Source: Raphanus sativus | Taxonomy: Eukaryota > Streptophyta > Magnoliopsida > Brassicales > Brassicaceae | Assembly: GCF_000801105.2 (NCBI RefSeq) | Contig: NC_079512.1 | Coordinates: 3,100,263 to 3,164,262, forward strand | DNA: 64,000 nt | Direction: 5' to 3' | Shown: piece after piece, positions 36,328 to 48,550 of the stretch | How positions within the stretch are numbered: position 1 is the stretch's first letter | How the letters are laid out: the number at the start of each line of letters is the position of its first letter | The notes under the pieces: model-generated | The model's database searches: none | Seen by the model: the letters and a program-made list of their open reading frames with translations, nothing else | What the model was told of the DNA's origin: nothing | Program-made: the position numbers and the translations under genes

Positions 36328-38819
36328 TCAAGAGTGTTCTGTTTCGTTTTCCATCTCTTCAGCCTTCCCCTGCTGCGTCAGTGTTTCATAAAGTGGAGCG
36401 TTTCGCGTTTCCCTTAGCCAAAGACTCACCAAGCCAGTCAACACAGACGCAACGCCAAACACAATGAAAGACATCATGGCGTTTTCTCTCCCCAATGCAA
36501 CTAGCAACGGGGCCGCAGATCCTCCTAGCATGAACGCTTGACACAAGAGCGCAACCGCAAAGTTCCTCACGTTTGTCGGGAACAGCTCGACGCCATAGAC
36601 ATACAAGACATCGTACGCCAATGAGGACGCCATGAACCCAACAGCCTCAACTGCTAGCTGCAGCCATTTGGAAACAGGTAGTGCACGGGTCACGCGGTGA
36701 AGCGAGAGAACCGCGCAGAGTAAGCAACAGACTCCAGCTAGGTATGATGAGTTGGAGAACAAAGGACGACGGTTCATGACCCCTAAGAGGAAGCTTCCGA
36801 TGAAAACCGCTGGAAACTCCATCAGAGCGTTCACCGCAACGGTTAGGTAAAGATTGAAGTTGAGATTCTCAGCGTTTAGTTGGATTCCATAGTAAACAAA
36901 ACCAGTGCCAAATCCAGCCATCATCACCATTACAATCCTCTTCACTGCCCATTTCGTCTTCCAGAAGTTCTCTGATGACGACGAAGTTATATCATCTCGT
37001 CCTTGAATCGGATTGATAAGGCTTAGATCAGCTGGAAGTTGTTTCCCATTGCGCCTCGCGAGTTTCTTCAAGACCACCATGGCTTCTTTGTTGCGTCCTT
37101 TGACGAGAAGCCATCGTGGGGACTCGTAGGCAAAGGGCAAGAGAAAAACAGCGTATCCAAGAGGAAGAAGGGATGTGATTCTGTAAAGGTTTCTCCATGA
37201 CTTTCTCTCCAAGTAACCCATGAGCGGCAGAGATAGAAACCCTAACGTGAAGAAGAAGAAACCGTATTGCCCTACTTGCCCACGCCACTTTTTTCCTACT
37301 ACCTCGGTGGCGAGCACGATACAGCAAGAACTAATTCCTGATTTAAAGAACCCGTTTGCGAAACGCAAGAACGCGTAAACCCATATGTTTGGAGAAAAGG
37401 AGATCGCTAAAGCCGTGACAAACGTAAATAGACAAGAGATAAATAGTGTCTTTTTCCGACCAAACCATGAATCAGCAAGATATCCATAAACTCCAGAACC
37501 TGTTGAGATTTAAAAACAAAAAACAAAAGGCAACATGAGACTCATGTAAACGGTGTTCAAGATTTTAGGACTGCACACAGAAACCAATCAAACTTAAAAC
37601 AAAGTCAATATACCGTAGAAATTTTATAAATTAATATTTGGTAAATTAATAAAATTAGAAATTAATAATTTTTTTTAGTTTCGGGTTGGGCCGGTTCAAT
37701 ATATGATACAAATTGATAAAATAATAAGAAAATATATCTTAAAAAATTATATGTAAATATATATATGGTCCTATTAAAATCACAAATTAATAAGTATATA
37801 CATATAAATTTTATATAAGTACAAACAAACCATTTTATATTTCTTTTATATTCATGAAAATTATTTTTACATTTTATTAATATTTTCAATATATTTTGAT
37901 ATATTTAGAAAATTATACCTAAAACATGTTTAAGTTCTATGTAACATATCTCAAATACACAAATAATATGATAAAAATAATATGAATGCAGAATTTATAA
38001 ATTTTTATATATATATATATATATATATATTCTAAAATAGGAAAATCGAAAAAATAAATTTCTTTTATAAATTATCATAATTCCAGAATTATTAATTTAT
38101 AGAGTTTTTACTGTATAACATTTTCTCTGTTTTTTTATTAGTTGTCGATTTATGTTTGTAATACACAAACTAAAAGTTTAACTATAATACAAAATGATAT
38201 AGCAATATAGCAATAAAAATAATTAAACACGAACATGAAAAATAAAAACGTTATCTAAATTAGAATTAAAAAAAATAACATCTTCTAAAACAGTCATATA
38301 TGAAAAATCGGAAAGATCACTTTCCAGACCGTTAAAAACCAAACTTTAGAGACTACTATAGAATAAATTCGTACCGAAAAGAGATCCGATGAAGAACAGA
38401 GTGGATGGTAGAGCAACAAGAAACTTATGTTGACATATGAGATTCCACTCTGAAACAATAGTGTCGCTCTTTCCTCCGGCCCATTTCCATTCTCCGGTGG
38501 ACAGTCCACACAACATTGAGCCCTCAACGATGGCTCCCGTTGCAAGAAGCATCACAGCGGGCTTAGCGTCAGAGAAAATGGATATAAGGGTGAACTGAGC
38601 ATCAAAGGTCCAAGCAATAGAGACCAAGAGAGCATGCACGATCTGAGCAAAACCAAGCGCTCCAATGTGTTGTTCGATCACCTCGTCAACTGTGAGTGCG
38701 TAACCATTGTTGGATTGTTGTTGGCTTGTTGCTTCTCCTTTCTCGGATGCTGATGAATCATTCGATATGTTTGGTGATATGTCAACAAGCTTCGGAGTTT
38801 CTTGCTCAGAAGGTTTCAT
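36328..38819 (-). CDS. OCT1: Organic cation/carnitine transporter 1-like (OCT1), copy A
   Basis: Major facilitator superfamily transporter of the SLC22/OCT group. In Arabidopsis OCT1 is a plasma-membrane protein linked to carnitine handling. Two exons, 38375-38819 and 36328-37499, join within a glycine codon (G|GT) and give 538 residues. The protein has a hydrophilic serine-rich N-terminus (about 1-35), TM1 near [18 protein letters not shown], and a large loop with the SEWNLIC motif typical of the OCT group. Next come the MFS signature [12 protein letters not shown] (about 153-164) and an ESPRWLL motif (about 274-280). The second half has six further hydrophobic segments and a [10 protein letters not shown] motif. 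No stop or frameshift was seen. The 875-base intron holds an Emigrant element. Exon 2 is nearly identical to copy B, with mostly synonymous differences, so the copies are recent or partly homogenised. The best match I recall is At1g73220. Confidence 0.92.
37613..38113. mobile_element. Emigrant-type (pogo/Tc1-mariner) MITE in the OCT1-A intron
   Basis: The ends are CCGTAGAAATTTTATAAATT and, reversed from the right, CAGTAAAAACTCTATAAATT, matching the Emigrant/Lemi consensus I recall (CAGTAAAACCTCTATAAATT). TA dinucleotides flank both sides (37611-37612 and 38114-38115). The 501-base interior is non-coding and A/T rich with a TA run near 38010. The intron of copy B aligns on both sides but lacks this segment. 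Confidence 0.85.
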
Positions 38820-39708
38820 TTTTTCTGTTTTTTCAGGTGTATATAATCTTGTTTACAGGTTTTATTTTGTTGGTTGATATACTATATGTCACAAGGAAGC
38901 AATCGTATATGAATACATGGTCGAGCAACGTTTTGTATCACTCTCGAATAAACAATCTAATAAAAGGAGATTATATGGGTAATGAGTCATTAAGTTGAAT
39001 CAACTTTTTCTTTTATTGTGTGGAATCAACTTTTTCTTTTAGCGTCTTATATGGGTAATGAGTCATTGAGTTGAATCAACTTTTTCTTTTATTGTGTGTC
39101 TATATATTATATATATATATGTAGAGTTTGATTGGTTCATATTGATTAACTTGAGATTTTAATTCAAAATTGAAATAAAACAAGATTTACTTACAACGTG
39201 TCCATCGAACTATTAACATAAATTTAAGTACGTAACTCTTTACCAAAACTTTAAACAAAAGTGTGTTACTCTCTTTTACTTCTATTTCTTGTCCATCTTT
39301 TCTATGTCTGCAGATGTAACGCATTTGCAAAAAACGTGACTCTTTATACTGGAAACAAATATAACAAAGTAAACGACAAAAGTTACAGTTAGAATAAACA
39401 TGCTACATGACGAGTAAATGAAAAAGAATGTGTGATGCATAAGGATAAGAGTAAGACATTGCTGAAATTACAAAATTAACACTTTGATGTGTCAAACTAA
39501 AACTCATTAAGATTTACTTGATCGTGTTTTCAAAAAAGTTCCGTTATATTGTGGATTTTGGCCGAATAATACATGAAAAATGTTTTTATTTGGAAGAAAC
39601 TCTTTGTAAGAAAACGTACTCATCCGTAAGTAGCTTAGTGTTACGTCTTGGTATGGGAATATGACATACACAGTACTCTTTAAGATATAAATATGTCAGA
39701 TGTGGTTC
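38820..39708. promoter_or_regulatory. Upstream region of OCT1-like copy A
   Basis: Presumed promoter and 5' leader, aligning with 46366-47190 of block B. A segment of about 78 bases is tandemly duplicated only here: TATGGGTAATGAGTCATT occurs at about 38974 and 39051, each followed by GTTGAATCAACTTTTTCTTT. A TA-rich run lies near 39105-39122. No defined binding site can be assigned. Confidence 0.5.
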
Positions 39709-40122
39709 GAGAAAATGGTCTTTTAAATCAAGAACTTTTTAAATTGGTTGAAAAAATATCAACTTTCACATAAACCATTTAAAGTCTTTATTTATTATGA
39801 TTAGCCATTTAAAGCCTCAACTAATTTCGATTAAACCAATTTTAATATATTGTTAGTTCGATTAATAGAACAATTAGACAAGGTTAATCTCTGTTAAACA
39901 CAAAAAATGTCGTTTGGTGTTTAACAGAGATTATAACGGTGATTAACTCCGTTTAATCGTTCAGTTAAACGAACTAACAATGTATTAAAATTGGCTTAAT
40001 TAAAAGTGTTTGAGGTCTTAAATGGATAGTCATAGTAACTAGAAGTTTTAAATTGTCTACGAGAAAAATTATGATTTTTTCGACCAAATTGAAAAGTTCG
40101 TGATTTTAATGATCATTTTCTC
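39709..40122. mobile_element. Near-perfect foldback MITE, about 414 bp
   Basis: The left end GAGAAAATGGTC matches the reverse complement of the right end, GAGAAAATGATC. The two arms (about 195 bases each) pair almost to the centre, where CTCTGTTAAACAC and GTGTTTAACAGAG enclose a loop of about 15 bases. Block B lacks the element: around 47190 the flanking GATGTGGTTCGA runs straight into sequence aligning beyond 40123. No clean target duplication could be seen. Confidence 0.8.
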
Positions 40123-42398
40123 CAAAATTAAAATGTACAATTTTATCCTTTTACAATAAGTAAATAGTGCTAGTTCAGAAAAAGCAAATAGTGTAAAGAG
40201 AAACTTAAGCCAATCATGAAAATTCTCCATAAATTTTTGAATAAAAATGTATAAATTGGTTCTTTTGATAATTTTATATTTATATCTATAAATACGATAT
40301 ATATAAATATATAAAAGAATAATTAAAAGGTAAAATTAACTAACTCAGAAAAGTAGATTCATTTTTATTTTGAAAATAATGGAACGAACAAATACAACCT
40401 ATAATTAAAGGATTAAAACAGCAAAATGTTTCCTTCATTTCATATTAAATGTCGTTGTAGAGTAAAATTTTCGTTACAAAATAAATGTAATTTTAGAATT
40501 TCAATGTAAAATTTATTACCTATATATGTTATATAATTTGTTATATTCTCCTTTTTTGAGAAACAATAAATTAAAATATAAAATATGCTTTACCGATTCA
40601 GAAATACAAGCCAGAGGCATATAATCGACATAGAACATTAGAAGAGCAACTTCTAGCACCTCATGCAAACTTGTCCACCACTATATTATGTATCCTTGTA
40701 ATATGTCGGATTTTGAAGATTGAAAAAAAAAAGTCTTATTGCATCGAAACTTCTCAAGTGTGTGACAAAAGCTGGCAATTCTTTGGATGATAACATTATC
40801 TTCGTCAACTAAGAACTGTCTGTTGCAAAAACTACTTCTCAGAAATTGAAGATCTTCATACATTCCATAGTTTTTTGTTTTTGATAACTCTGGTATCTGG
40901 GCAGTCACATTCCCAACTATCCCTCCAAAAGGGGTCTAGCGCCCCAACGGAAGGGATATTAAATTCGTTGTGGCCAAGACTCACATTCCATAATTCATAT
41001 CAAAGATTGACATTCTGCATGTAAAGCCGATAACTTTTTTCGGAGATTCATTGTCTCCATTATTTTCTTATCTTGCCCCACAGTTTGATAGACATTTTGT
41101 TTTTTTTTATTGGTTAAAATATGTTTAGATATATAATTAATAAAATTTTTGCTTACAAATATAAAAACAATAAATGTTTTATTAATCAGTATGTACAAAT
41201 CTAAAACTACAATTAAAATAAAACTGATTGAATAGTTACTTAGGGAAGAAAACATAAACTTTTTTCTTGATATAAAACGTAAACTTTTTGCTCTTTTTTG
41301 CACGATGAAACTCATATTAAGCATTGTTCTAAAATACGCTATATGTTAGCTGGGCGATTGATTACTGTATATACAGATGAGTATACAGAGTATGCACGGT
41401 AAACGTATTTTAAATAAATGCCATAGTAATAAAGAAAATAACTACATAAGTTATATTATATTTAAATAACAAAATATATAGCAACCATAGTTAGATAGAT
41501 TTCTATTTTACTAAAATTTAGTTTCCTTAAAAATGTAGTTAATAAACTGTGGATGTATAAATATTGTATAAATGCTGTATAAACACCGTATAAATATTGT
41601 ATAAGCATTGTATAAATACCATACAAATAATAACCGTATTATTTTACTGTATACCAGAAAATACATTGTACTACTGAAAAGTGTATATACACCATATATA
41701 CGGACGTATCAACCATATTTTAAAATATTAATATTAAATGTCGTTTTATCTTTTAAATTTTGTTTCATTATAAGTATTGTTTTATATTTTCAAGATAAAT
41801 ATTAAAGGTTTTTTCCAGTTTTTCTCCATACTCGTAACTCATTAATTTATAAAATCAAACAAATCATGTATCAAATAAGATCATAAAAATATAAAGTTAA
41901 TTATTTTATTGATTTGTGTGAAAACATATTAAGGAGGTGCGATCATCCAAAGAAGGCATGAAGAAAATGAGTTAAATAGTAGGATTAATTAGGACATACA
42001 TGGGATTTAAGGGGTCTACTAGGATGTAGAAACTTAACTAGCTCTTGCAACCTAGGTCGATAATCTAATAAGCATTTGCAACCTATGTATAAATACAACA
42101 AAAAAAATTAGCAAATGTCATTTTATCTGATACACATAGTGATATGGTATCAAACTCTTTCACTAACTCTTTCTAATTTTTTTTTTTGTGGCCTGAAGCA
42201 AGAGCTTCATCCGCCTTATGGAAGGCACGGCCGTCTTTTCTTGATTTCAAGACACATAATGTTCATCCCACTAGGAAAACAACATATTGTTCATGAACCT
42301 CCCTTACGTGAATATAAATGATATGTGTTAATGGCGTTAGCTCAAACTCTTACATTACATAAAATCTCAATCGTGCTGCTTTTTTTTTTGTTGAAATA
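40123..42398. other. Non-coding part of block A, with a 0.8-kb insertion relative to block B
   Basis: Between about 40425 and 41235 block A has extra DNA absent from block B (flanked by AAATACAACCT and TAGTTACTTAGG). It includes a 75-codon minus-strand frame at 40681-40908 that I do not recognise; a decayed LINE tail is possible but unsupported. From 41520 to 41720 there is a run of short degenerate repeats around ATAAATATTGTATAAA / CGTATAAATATTGTATAAGC. From 41935 onward the sequence follows block B again. Confidence 0.45.
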
Positions 42399-43005
42399 TC
42401 TATTCTATTAAAACTGAAATACAAAATAATATTTTCATAATTTTAAGTGGGGTTTTACATATTTTTCATTTTTTGACTAATTCTATTCTATTCTATTCAT
42501 TTCATTTATTTTCTTTTTAAATTTATTCAACATCAATTTTCACAAAGTATTAAATAAAATTTACCTATCTTAAAGTGTTTTATTACCTCTTGCTTTTTTC
42601 ATTCTTCCTTACTAGTTCATTAGTTGTATTTACTATAATAATTTAGTTATTTATTTTATATCTTAACAATAATAGTTTCATAGATTTGAATGAAATACTA
42701 TTGACAAAAATTCAAACCGATTAAAATAATTTATATTTGTTTAAAGAATCAGTTATGCATAGACATCTAAGTATCTATTCGAGTACGAATAGGTTCTTTT
42801 GATATCATTTTTTTGTTTTAAAACTAAACTTTATTCAGATATTATAGATTTTCAGACTTAGTTCGAGTCGGATCATTTCGGGTCTGGGTAGATTCGTAAA
42901 AATCTAAAATTATCCAAACAACCTATATATATAAAAATATTACTAAATAATTTATTAAAACAAAATAAAATCAAAACTCGCACGCATGTACGGACTAAAT
43001 TCTAG
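42399..43005 (+). mobile_element. Non-autonomous Helitron in block A, 607 bp
   Basis: Starts TCTATTCTATTAAAACTGAA after an A and ends CTCGCACGCATGTACGGACT AAATTCTAG before a T; the terminal hairpin is imperfect. Block B has the uninterrupted site: GTTGAAGTATTGTAATTTAA at about 48433 joins the two flanks, with no element between them. Non-coding. Confidence 0.8.
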
Positions 43006-43500
43006 TTATAATTTATTCATGAGGATGAAAATGTTATAACACTTGTGATTATGCTTAGTGGTATCTCTAAGTTAGTTAGTTTTCCCGTATCTGATGATAA
43101 ATTACGTAAGATTTTGCTTCAGATATCATGAACAGATGAGAATCAAAGTTTATAACTGCAAGGCATATTCTACAAAGATTCTATGGAATGTTAAGGTATA
43201 TGCCTATAGTTTCCAAAGTCTCTTATATATACTTTTATAATAAGAGAGATGGTTTATGAGTAAGCATCCGGGTTTTATATATTATGCTCCGGTCGTCGTA
43301 GCACTAACTAGAAATAATCATGTCAATCAGAATTCACGCAAAACCGTACGAGTAGGTCAAGTGTTAAGTCCGTATATAAGGAAATAGCCATTGCAAGTTA
43401 ATTATAATTTGTTGCATAACGTCACATTATCTTGCAAAGTGATGACATAAGAAGGAAAAAAGATTTGGTCTGCTTTGCATCAACAAGATGATGGAAGCAA

Positions 43501-44349
43501 AAAATTGAGGAAGACCGAAAACCGTATCACTAGTGCAAAACTAGTAATGACACGACATGAATACTTATAAGTTATAACCATTTGTTATCGCTTGAAGGTT
43601 CTGTTTCATGTTCTATTTATAGCATTTTAGTGAGAGAAATAAAACATTTATCATGGCTCTGAAGTGAATGTCTTCAAGTGACCCATTGTTGATTGACGAC
43701 CAAGACCTCTTTATATGGGATGTTGTTTCTCTTCTTGGGTTGTCTTGATAGTAATGGAGCAGATGAGTGAAGAGGGTAAAGATTCAAGATGATTATTTGT
43801 TGGAGACATTTTGGTGTAGCAATGAAAACTTATTTTAATATAGCAATGAGTACATGATGCTCTTACAATTGTTTTTTTCATCTTTTCAGTTTTATAAAAT
43901 TTGAATTGCTATTTTGAGTTGTTTGAAAGTTTATTCAAATTTGAGTTTCTACTTTGAGTTTTCACTATGGTTGTTGTTAAATTTAAATTTATAAATTTAT
44001 ATATGAAGTAAAAACTTATAAATGTCAAAATACTAATTTTAAAATAATTTCATTGCAAAATTATTTTAGACTAAATAATAAAAATTAGTATAGTTAAAAT
44101 TAATATTAAACATATGATTAAATCAAAACAGTGATATATTTATAATTTGTTTATTAAAATCATCTAGATAGAAACATAAATAAAGAATGAACATAAATCT
44201 ATCTATATATTCGTTTTTTTATCTAAATAAATCTAGAGCATCTAGATGAATCATCTAGATAACTCATCTAAATGATTTATCTGGATAGAAAAACGAACAG
44301 TTCCTTAAAATTTCTTTTTAAAATTTAGATGGAAAAATGAACAACCCCT
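43501..44349. other. Spacer between the two OCT1 blocks
   Basis: Unique to this position. Near 44155-44300 there is a cluster of palindromic CATCTAGATG / ATCTAGATAA / ATCTAAATGA motifs, which may be a decayed inverted-repeat element. No gene recognised. Confidence 0.45.
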
Positions 44350-44428
44350 ATTTATATCAATTTTTCGTACATCTTGATGGAAAACCGAAATATGTTACAT
44401 TTTTCCAATTATTGAACATCACTAGTAA

Positions 44429-46365
44429 TCAAGAACGTTCTGTTACGTTTTCCATCTCTTCTGCCTTTCCCTGCTGCGTTAGTGTTTCATAAAGTGGGGC
44501 GTTTCTTGTTTCTCTTAGCCATAGACTCACCACGCCACTCAGCACAGACGCAACGCCAAACACAATGAAAGACATCATCGCGCTTTCTCTCCCCAATGCA
44601 ACTAGCAACGGTGCTGCAGATGCACCTAGCATGAACGCTTGACGCAACAGCGAAACCGCAAAGTTCCTCACGTTTGTCGGGAACAGCTCGACGCCGTAGA
44701 CATATAGAACGTCATAGGCCGTTGAGGACGCCATGAACCCAACAGCCTCAACTGCTAGCTGCAGCCATTTGGAAACAGGTAGTGCACGGGTCACGCGGTG
44801 AAGCGAGAGAACCGCGCAGAGTAAGCAACAGATTCCAGCTAGGTATGATGAGTTGGAGAACAAAGGACGACGGTTCATGACACCTAAGAGGAAGCTTCCA
44901 ATGAAAACCGCTGGAAACTCCATCAGAGCGTTAACCGCAACGGTTAGGTAAAGGTTGAAGTTGAGATTCTCAGCGTTTAGTTGGATTCCATAGTAAACAA
45001 AACCAGTGCCAAATCCAGCCATCATCACCATTACGATCCTCTTCACTGCCCATTTAGTTCTCCAAAAGTTTTCTGATGAAGACGAAGCTTGACCATCTCG
45101 TCCTTGAATTGGATCGACTAGGCTTAGCTCAGCTGGAAGTTGTTTCCCGTTGCGCCTCGCCAGTTTCTTCAAGACCACCATGGCTTCTTTGTTACGTCCT
45201 TTGACGAGAAGCCAACGAGGGGACTCATAGGCAAAGGGCAAGAGAAAAACAGCGTATCCAAGAGGAAGAAGGGATGTGATTCTGTAAAGGTTTCTCCATG
45301 ACTTTCTCTCCAAGTAACCCATGAGCGGCAGAGATAGAAACCCTAACGTGAAGAAGAAGAAACCGTATTGCCCTACTTGTCCACGCCATTTTTTACCTAC
45401 TACCTCGGTGGCGAGCACGATACAGCAAGAACCAATTCCTGATCTAAAGAACCCGTTGGCAAAACGCAAGAACGTGTAAACCCATATGTTTGGTGAAAAG
45501 GAGATCGCCAAAGCTGTGACAAACGTTAATAGACAAGAGATAAGTAGCGTCTTTTTCCGACCAAACCATGAATCAGCAAGATATCCATAAACTCCAGAAC
45601 CTGTTGGGATAAAAAAAACAAAAGGCAACATGAGAATCATGTAAACAGTGTTCAGAAACCAGTCAAACTGGAAACAACTCATTAGCATTTTCTCTGTTTT
45701 TCATTAGTTGGCGATTTATGTTTGTACACAAATTAAAAATTTTAATAATACAAAATGTTATAGCAATATAGCATAAAATAATTTAAAATTTCCAAAAAAA
45801 TAAAAATCTTATCTAATTTAGAATTTAGAAAACATATTCTAAAACGTCATATAAATATTAAAAATCGGAGAGAGCACTCTCTAGACCGTTAAAAACCAAA
45901 ATTTAGAGACTAGATTATATCCATACCGAAAAGTGATCCGATGAAGAATAGAGTGGATGGTAGAGCAACAAGAAACTTATGTTGACATATGAGATTCCAC
46001 TCAGAAACAATAGTGTCGCTCTTTCCTCCAATCCAATTCCACTCTCCTGTGGGCATTCCACACAACACCGAGCCCTCAACGATGGCTCCCGTTGCGATAA
46101 GCCTCGCAGCGGGCTTAGCGTCCGAGAAAATGGATATAAGGGTGGACTGAGCATCAAAGGTCCAAGCAATAGAGACCAAGAGAGCATGCACGATCTGAGC
46201 AAACCCAAGTGCTCCAATGTGCTGCTCGATCACCTCGTCAACTGTGAGTGCATAACCAATGTTGGATTGTTGTTGACTTGTTGCTTCTCCTTTCTCGGAT
46301 GCTGATGAATCATTCGACATGTTTGATGATGTATCCACCGGAGCTTCTTGTTCAGAACGTTTCAT
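44429..46365 (-). CDS. OCT1: Organic cation/carnitine transporter 1-like (OCT1), copy B
   Basis: Tandem paralogue of copy A. Exons 45927-46365 and 44429-45600 join at the same split glycine codon and give 536 residues. Exon 2 has exactly the same length (1172 bases) as in copy A, with no frameshift or stop. The MFS signature [14 protein letters not shown], the ESPRWLL motif and the [10 protein letters not shown] segment are all kept. Differences from copy A concentrate at the N-terminus ([14 protein letters not shown] versus [15 protein letters not shown]), the loop after the TM region 9-10, and single residues such as [14 protein letters not shown] versus [14 protein letters not shown]. The intron is only 326 bases, without the Emigrant. 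Both copies appear functional by sequence. Confidence 0.92.
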
Positions 46366-48550
46366 GTTTCTATGTTGTTTCAGGTGTATATAATCTTGTT
46401 TAAAGGTTTCGTTTTGTTGGTTGATACTATGTCATAAGGAAGCAACCATATATATACACATGGCGGAGCAACGTTTTGTATCACTCTCGTATAAACAATC
46501 TAATAAAAGGAGATTATGGGTAATGAGTCATTATTATTATATAGTTGAATCAACTTTTTCTTATATTTTATGTCTATATATTATCTGTTGAGATTGATTA
46601 GTACATTCATTAACTTGAGATTTTAATTTTAAATTGAATAAAACAAGATTTACTTAAAACTTGTCATCGAACTATTAACATTCATGTACTAAGTACGTAA
46701 CTCTTTACCAAAACTTTAAACAAAAAATGTGCTACTCTCTTTTATTTCTATTTCTCGTCCATGTTTTCTTTGTCTGTAGATGTAACGCATTTGCAAAAAG
46801 ACGTGACTCTTTTATATTGAAAACAAATATAACAAATTAAACGACAAAATTTACGGTTAGAATAAACATGATACATGACGAGGAAATGAAAAAGATTGTG
46901 TGCTGCATAAGGATAAAACATATTGCTGAAATTACAAATTAACTCATTGATGTGTCAACATGCATGTGAGTTCCAAAACTCATTAAGATTTGACTGATTG
47001 TGCTTTCAAAAAGTTCGGTTATATTGTGGATTTTGGCCGAATAAGAGATGAAAAATGAGTTTTAATTTTGGAAGAAACTCTTTGTAAGAAAACGTATTCA
47101 TCCGTAAGTAGTTTAGTGTTACGTCTCGGTATGCCAATATGACATACGCAGTTTTTTTAAGGTATAATTAATATGTCAGATGTGGTTCGACGATTAACAT
47201 ACACTTTATCCCTTAACAATAAGTAAATAGTGCTAGTTCAGAAAAAAGTAAATTGTGTAATACTCCTGGGTTCAAATGCATTTCATTACACTTTATATTA
47301 CACTTTATCTTGTGGCCACGTGGATATAGATTCATACTTAGGTTTTATTTGATATAGTTCATCCACGGATTGCACCTAAATCCATTTAGATATTAGTCGG
47401 AGACATTCCATAACTGTCAGAGACTTCAAGGTTAATTAAAAAAATTGTAAACAGAAACTTAAGCTAATCATAAAAAATGTCAATAAATTTTGAATAAAAT
47501 GTATAAATTGGTTATTTTGATACTTTTTATATCTATATCTATAAATACACTGTATATAAAATAATAATTAAAAGGTAAAAATTAACTATCTCAGAAAAAC
47601 AAAATTGATTTGAAAATGAAAACAATGGAACAAACAAATACAACCTCTAATAAAAAGGATTAAATGGGAAAAAAATAGTTACTTAGGAAAAAAAAACGTA
47701 AACTATTTTCTTGATATAAAGGGTAAACTTTTTGCTCGCAATTGTTTTTTTTCTACACAGCGACTGAAATTAATCAAGTTTTTGATTTGAATTATCCAAT
47801 CATTGACAACCTTTAAAAATGTTGCATAGTTGGATCATTAAAGATTAGATATTAACGAGGTGCGATCATCCAAAGAGGCCATGAAGAAAGTGGGTTAAAC
47901 AGTAGGATTAGGACACTACGTGGGGGCTAAGGGGTCTACTGGGATGAGAAACTTAATAAGCTCTTGCGAATGTGAACATTTTCTGTGATATTAATATACA
48001 TACGGTGATATGGTATCAAACTCTTTCACTCTAACTTTTTCGGGTTATCCCTATAGAAATTAAGAAAGGTTGGCGTGTTCATGATATTAACATATTTATA
48101 GGTCTTATACTTTGTGAAGAATAGGTTTAGCATTTTTTTTTGCCTAAATCCACCTATTTCTCCCACTTTTACAATTGATTCGAGTGAAGATCCTCGTGAT
48201 CATAATTATTTAACTAGACTCAATCTGATAAATCGTGTAACACGACTTTTGTTGATTCCATGACACATAATGTTCATCCCACATGCAACCTCCAACTTAT
48301 TATTTTGCCCCACCTATAGCAAAACAACATATTGCTCATGAACCTTCCCTTACGTGAATATAAATTATTTGGGTAAATGGCGTTAGCTGAAACGCTTTTA
48401 CTATATAAAATCTCAATCACATTGCCTTTTCTGTTGAAGTATTGTAATTTAATCATGAGGATGAAAATGTTGGAACATTTGTGATTACGCTTACTGTGTT
48501 ATCGCTAAGTTAGTGTAATCATACTCGAACTTTTTCTTAATTAAGAAATA
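46366..48550. promoter_or_regulatory. Upstream region of OCT1-like copy B and block B non-coding DNA
   Basis: Aligns with 38820-42398 of block A apart from the insertions named there. Presumed promoter next to the gene; no defined site assigned. From about 47265 to 47440 there is a segment with CACTTTATCTTGTGGCCACG not matched in block A. Confidence 0.45.

Larger units (their letters stand above)
36243..43500. repeat. Tandem duplication block A (contains OCT1-like copy A)
   Basis: This block aligns with 44350-49658 through the gene, the promoter and several kilobases of upstream non-coding DNA. Shared anchors are AAGTAAATAGTGCTAGTTCA (about 40158 and 47220), GAGGTGCGATCATCCAAAGA (about 41935 and 47859) and TTTGCATCAAC.AGATGATG (about 43475 and 49640). 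Block A is longer because of extra insertions: an Emigrant, a foldback element, about 0.8 kb at roughly 40425-41235, and a Helitron. Confidence 0.85.

Noticed and set aside
40681..40908. 75-codon minus-strand frame as a gene
   Set aside because: Lies in DNA inserted only in block A, has no recognised domain and no promoter or splice context; at most a decayed element tail.
41520..41720. Degenerate TATAAATATTGTATAAA repeats as an origin or regulatory array
   Set aside because: Low-complexity A+T-rich sequence with irregular spacing; no known origin consensus in plants and no supporting context.
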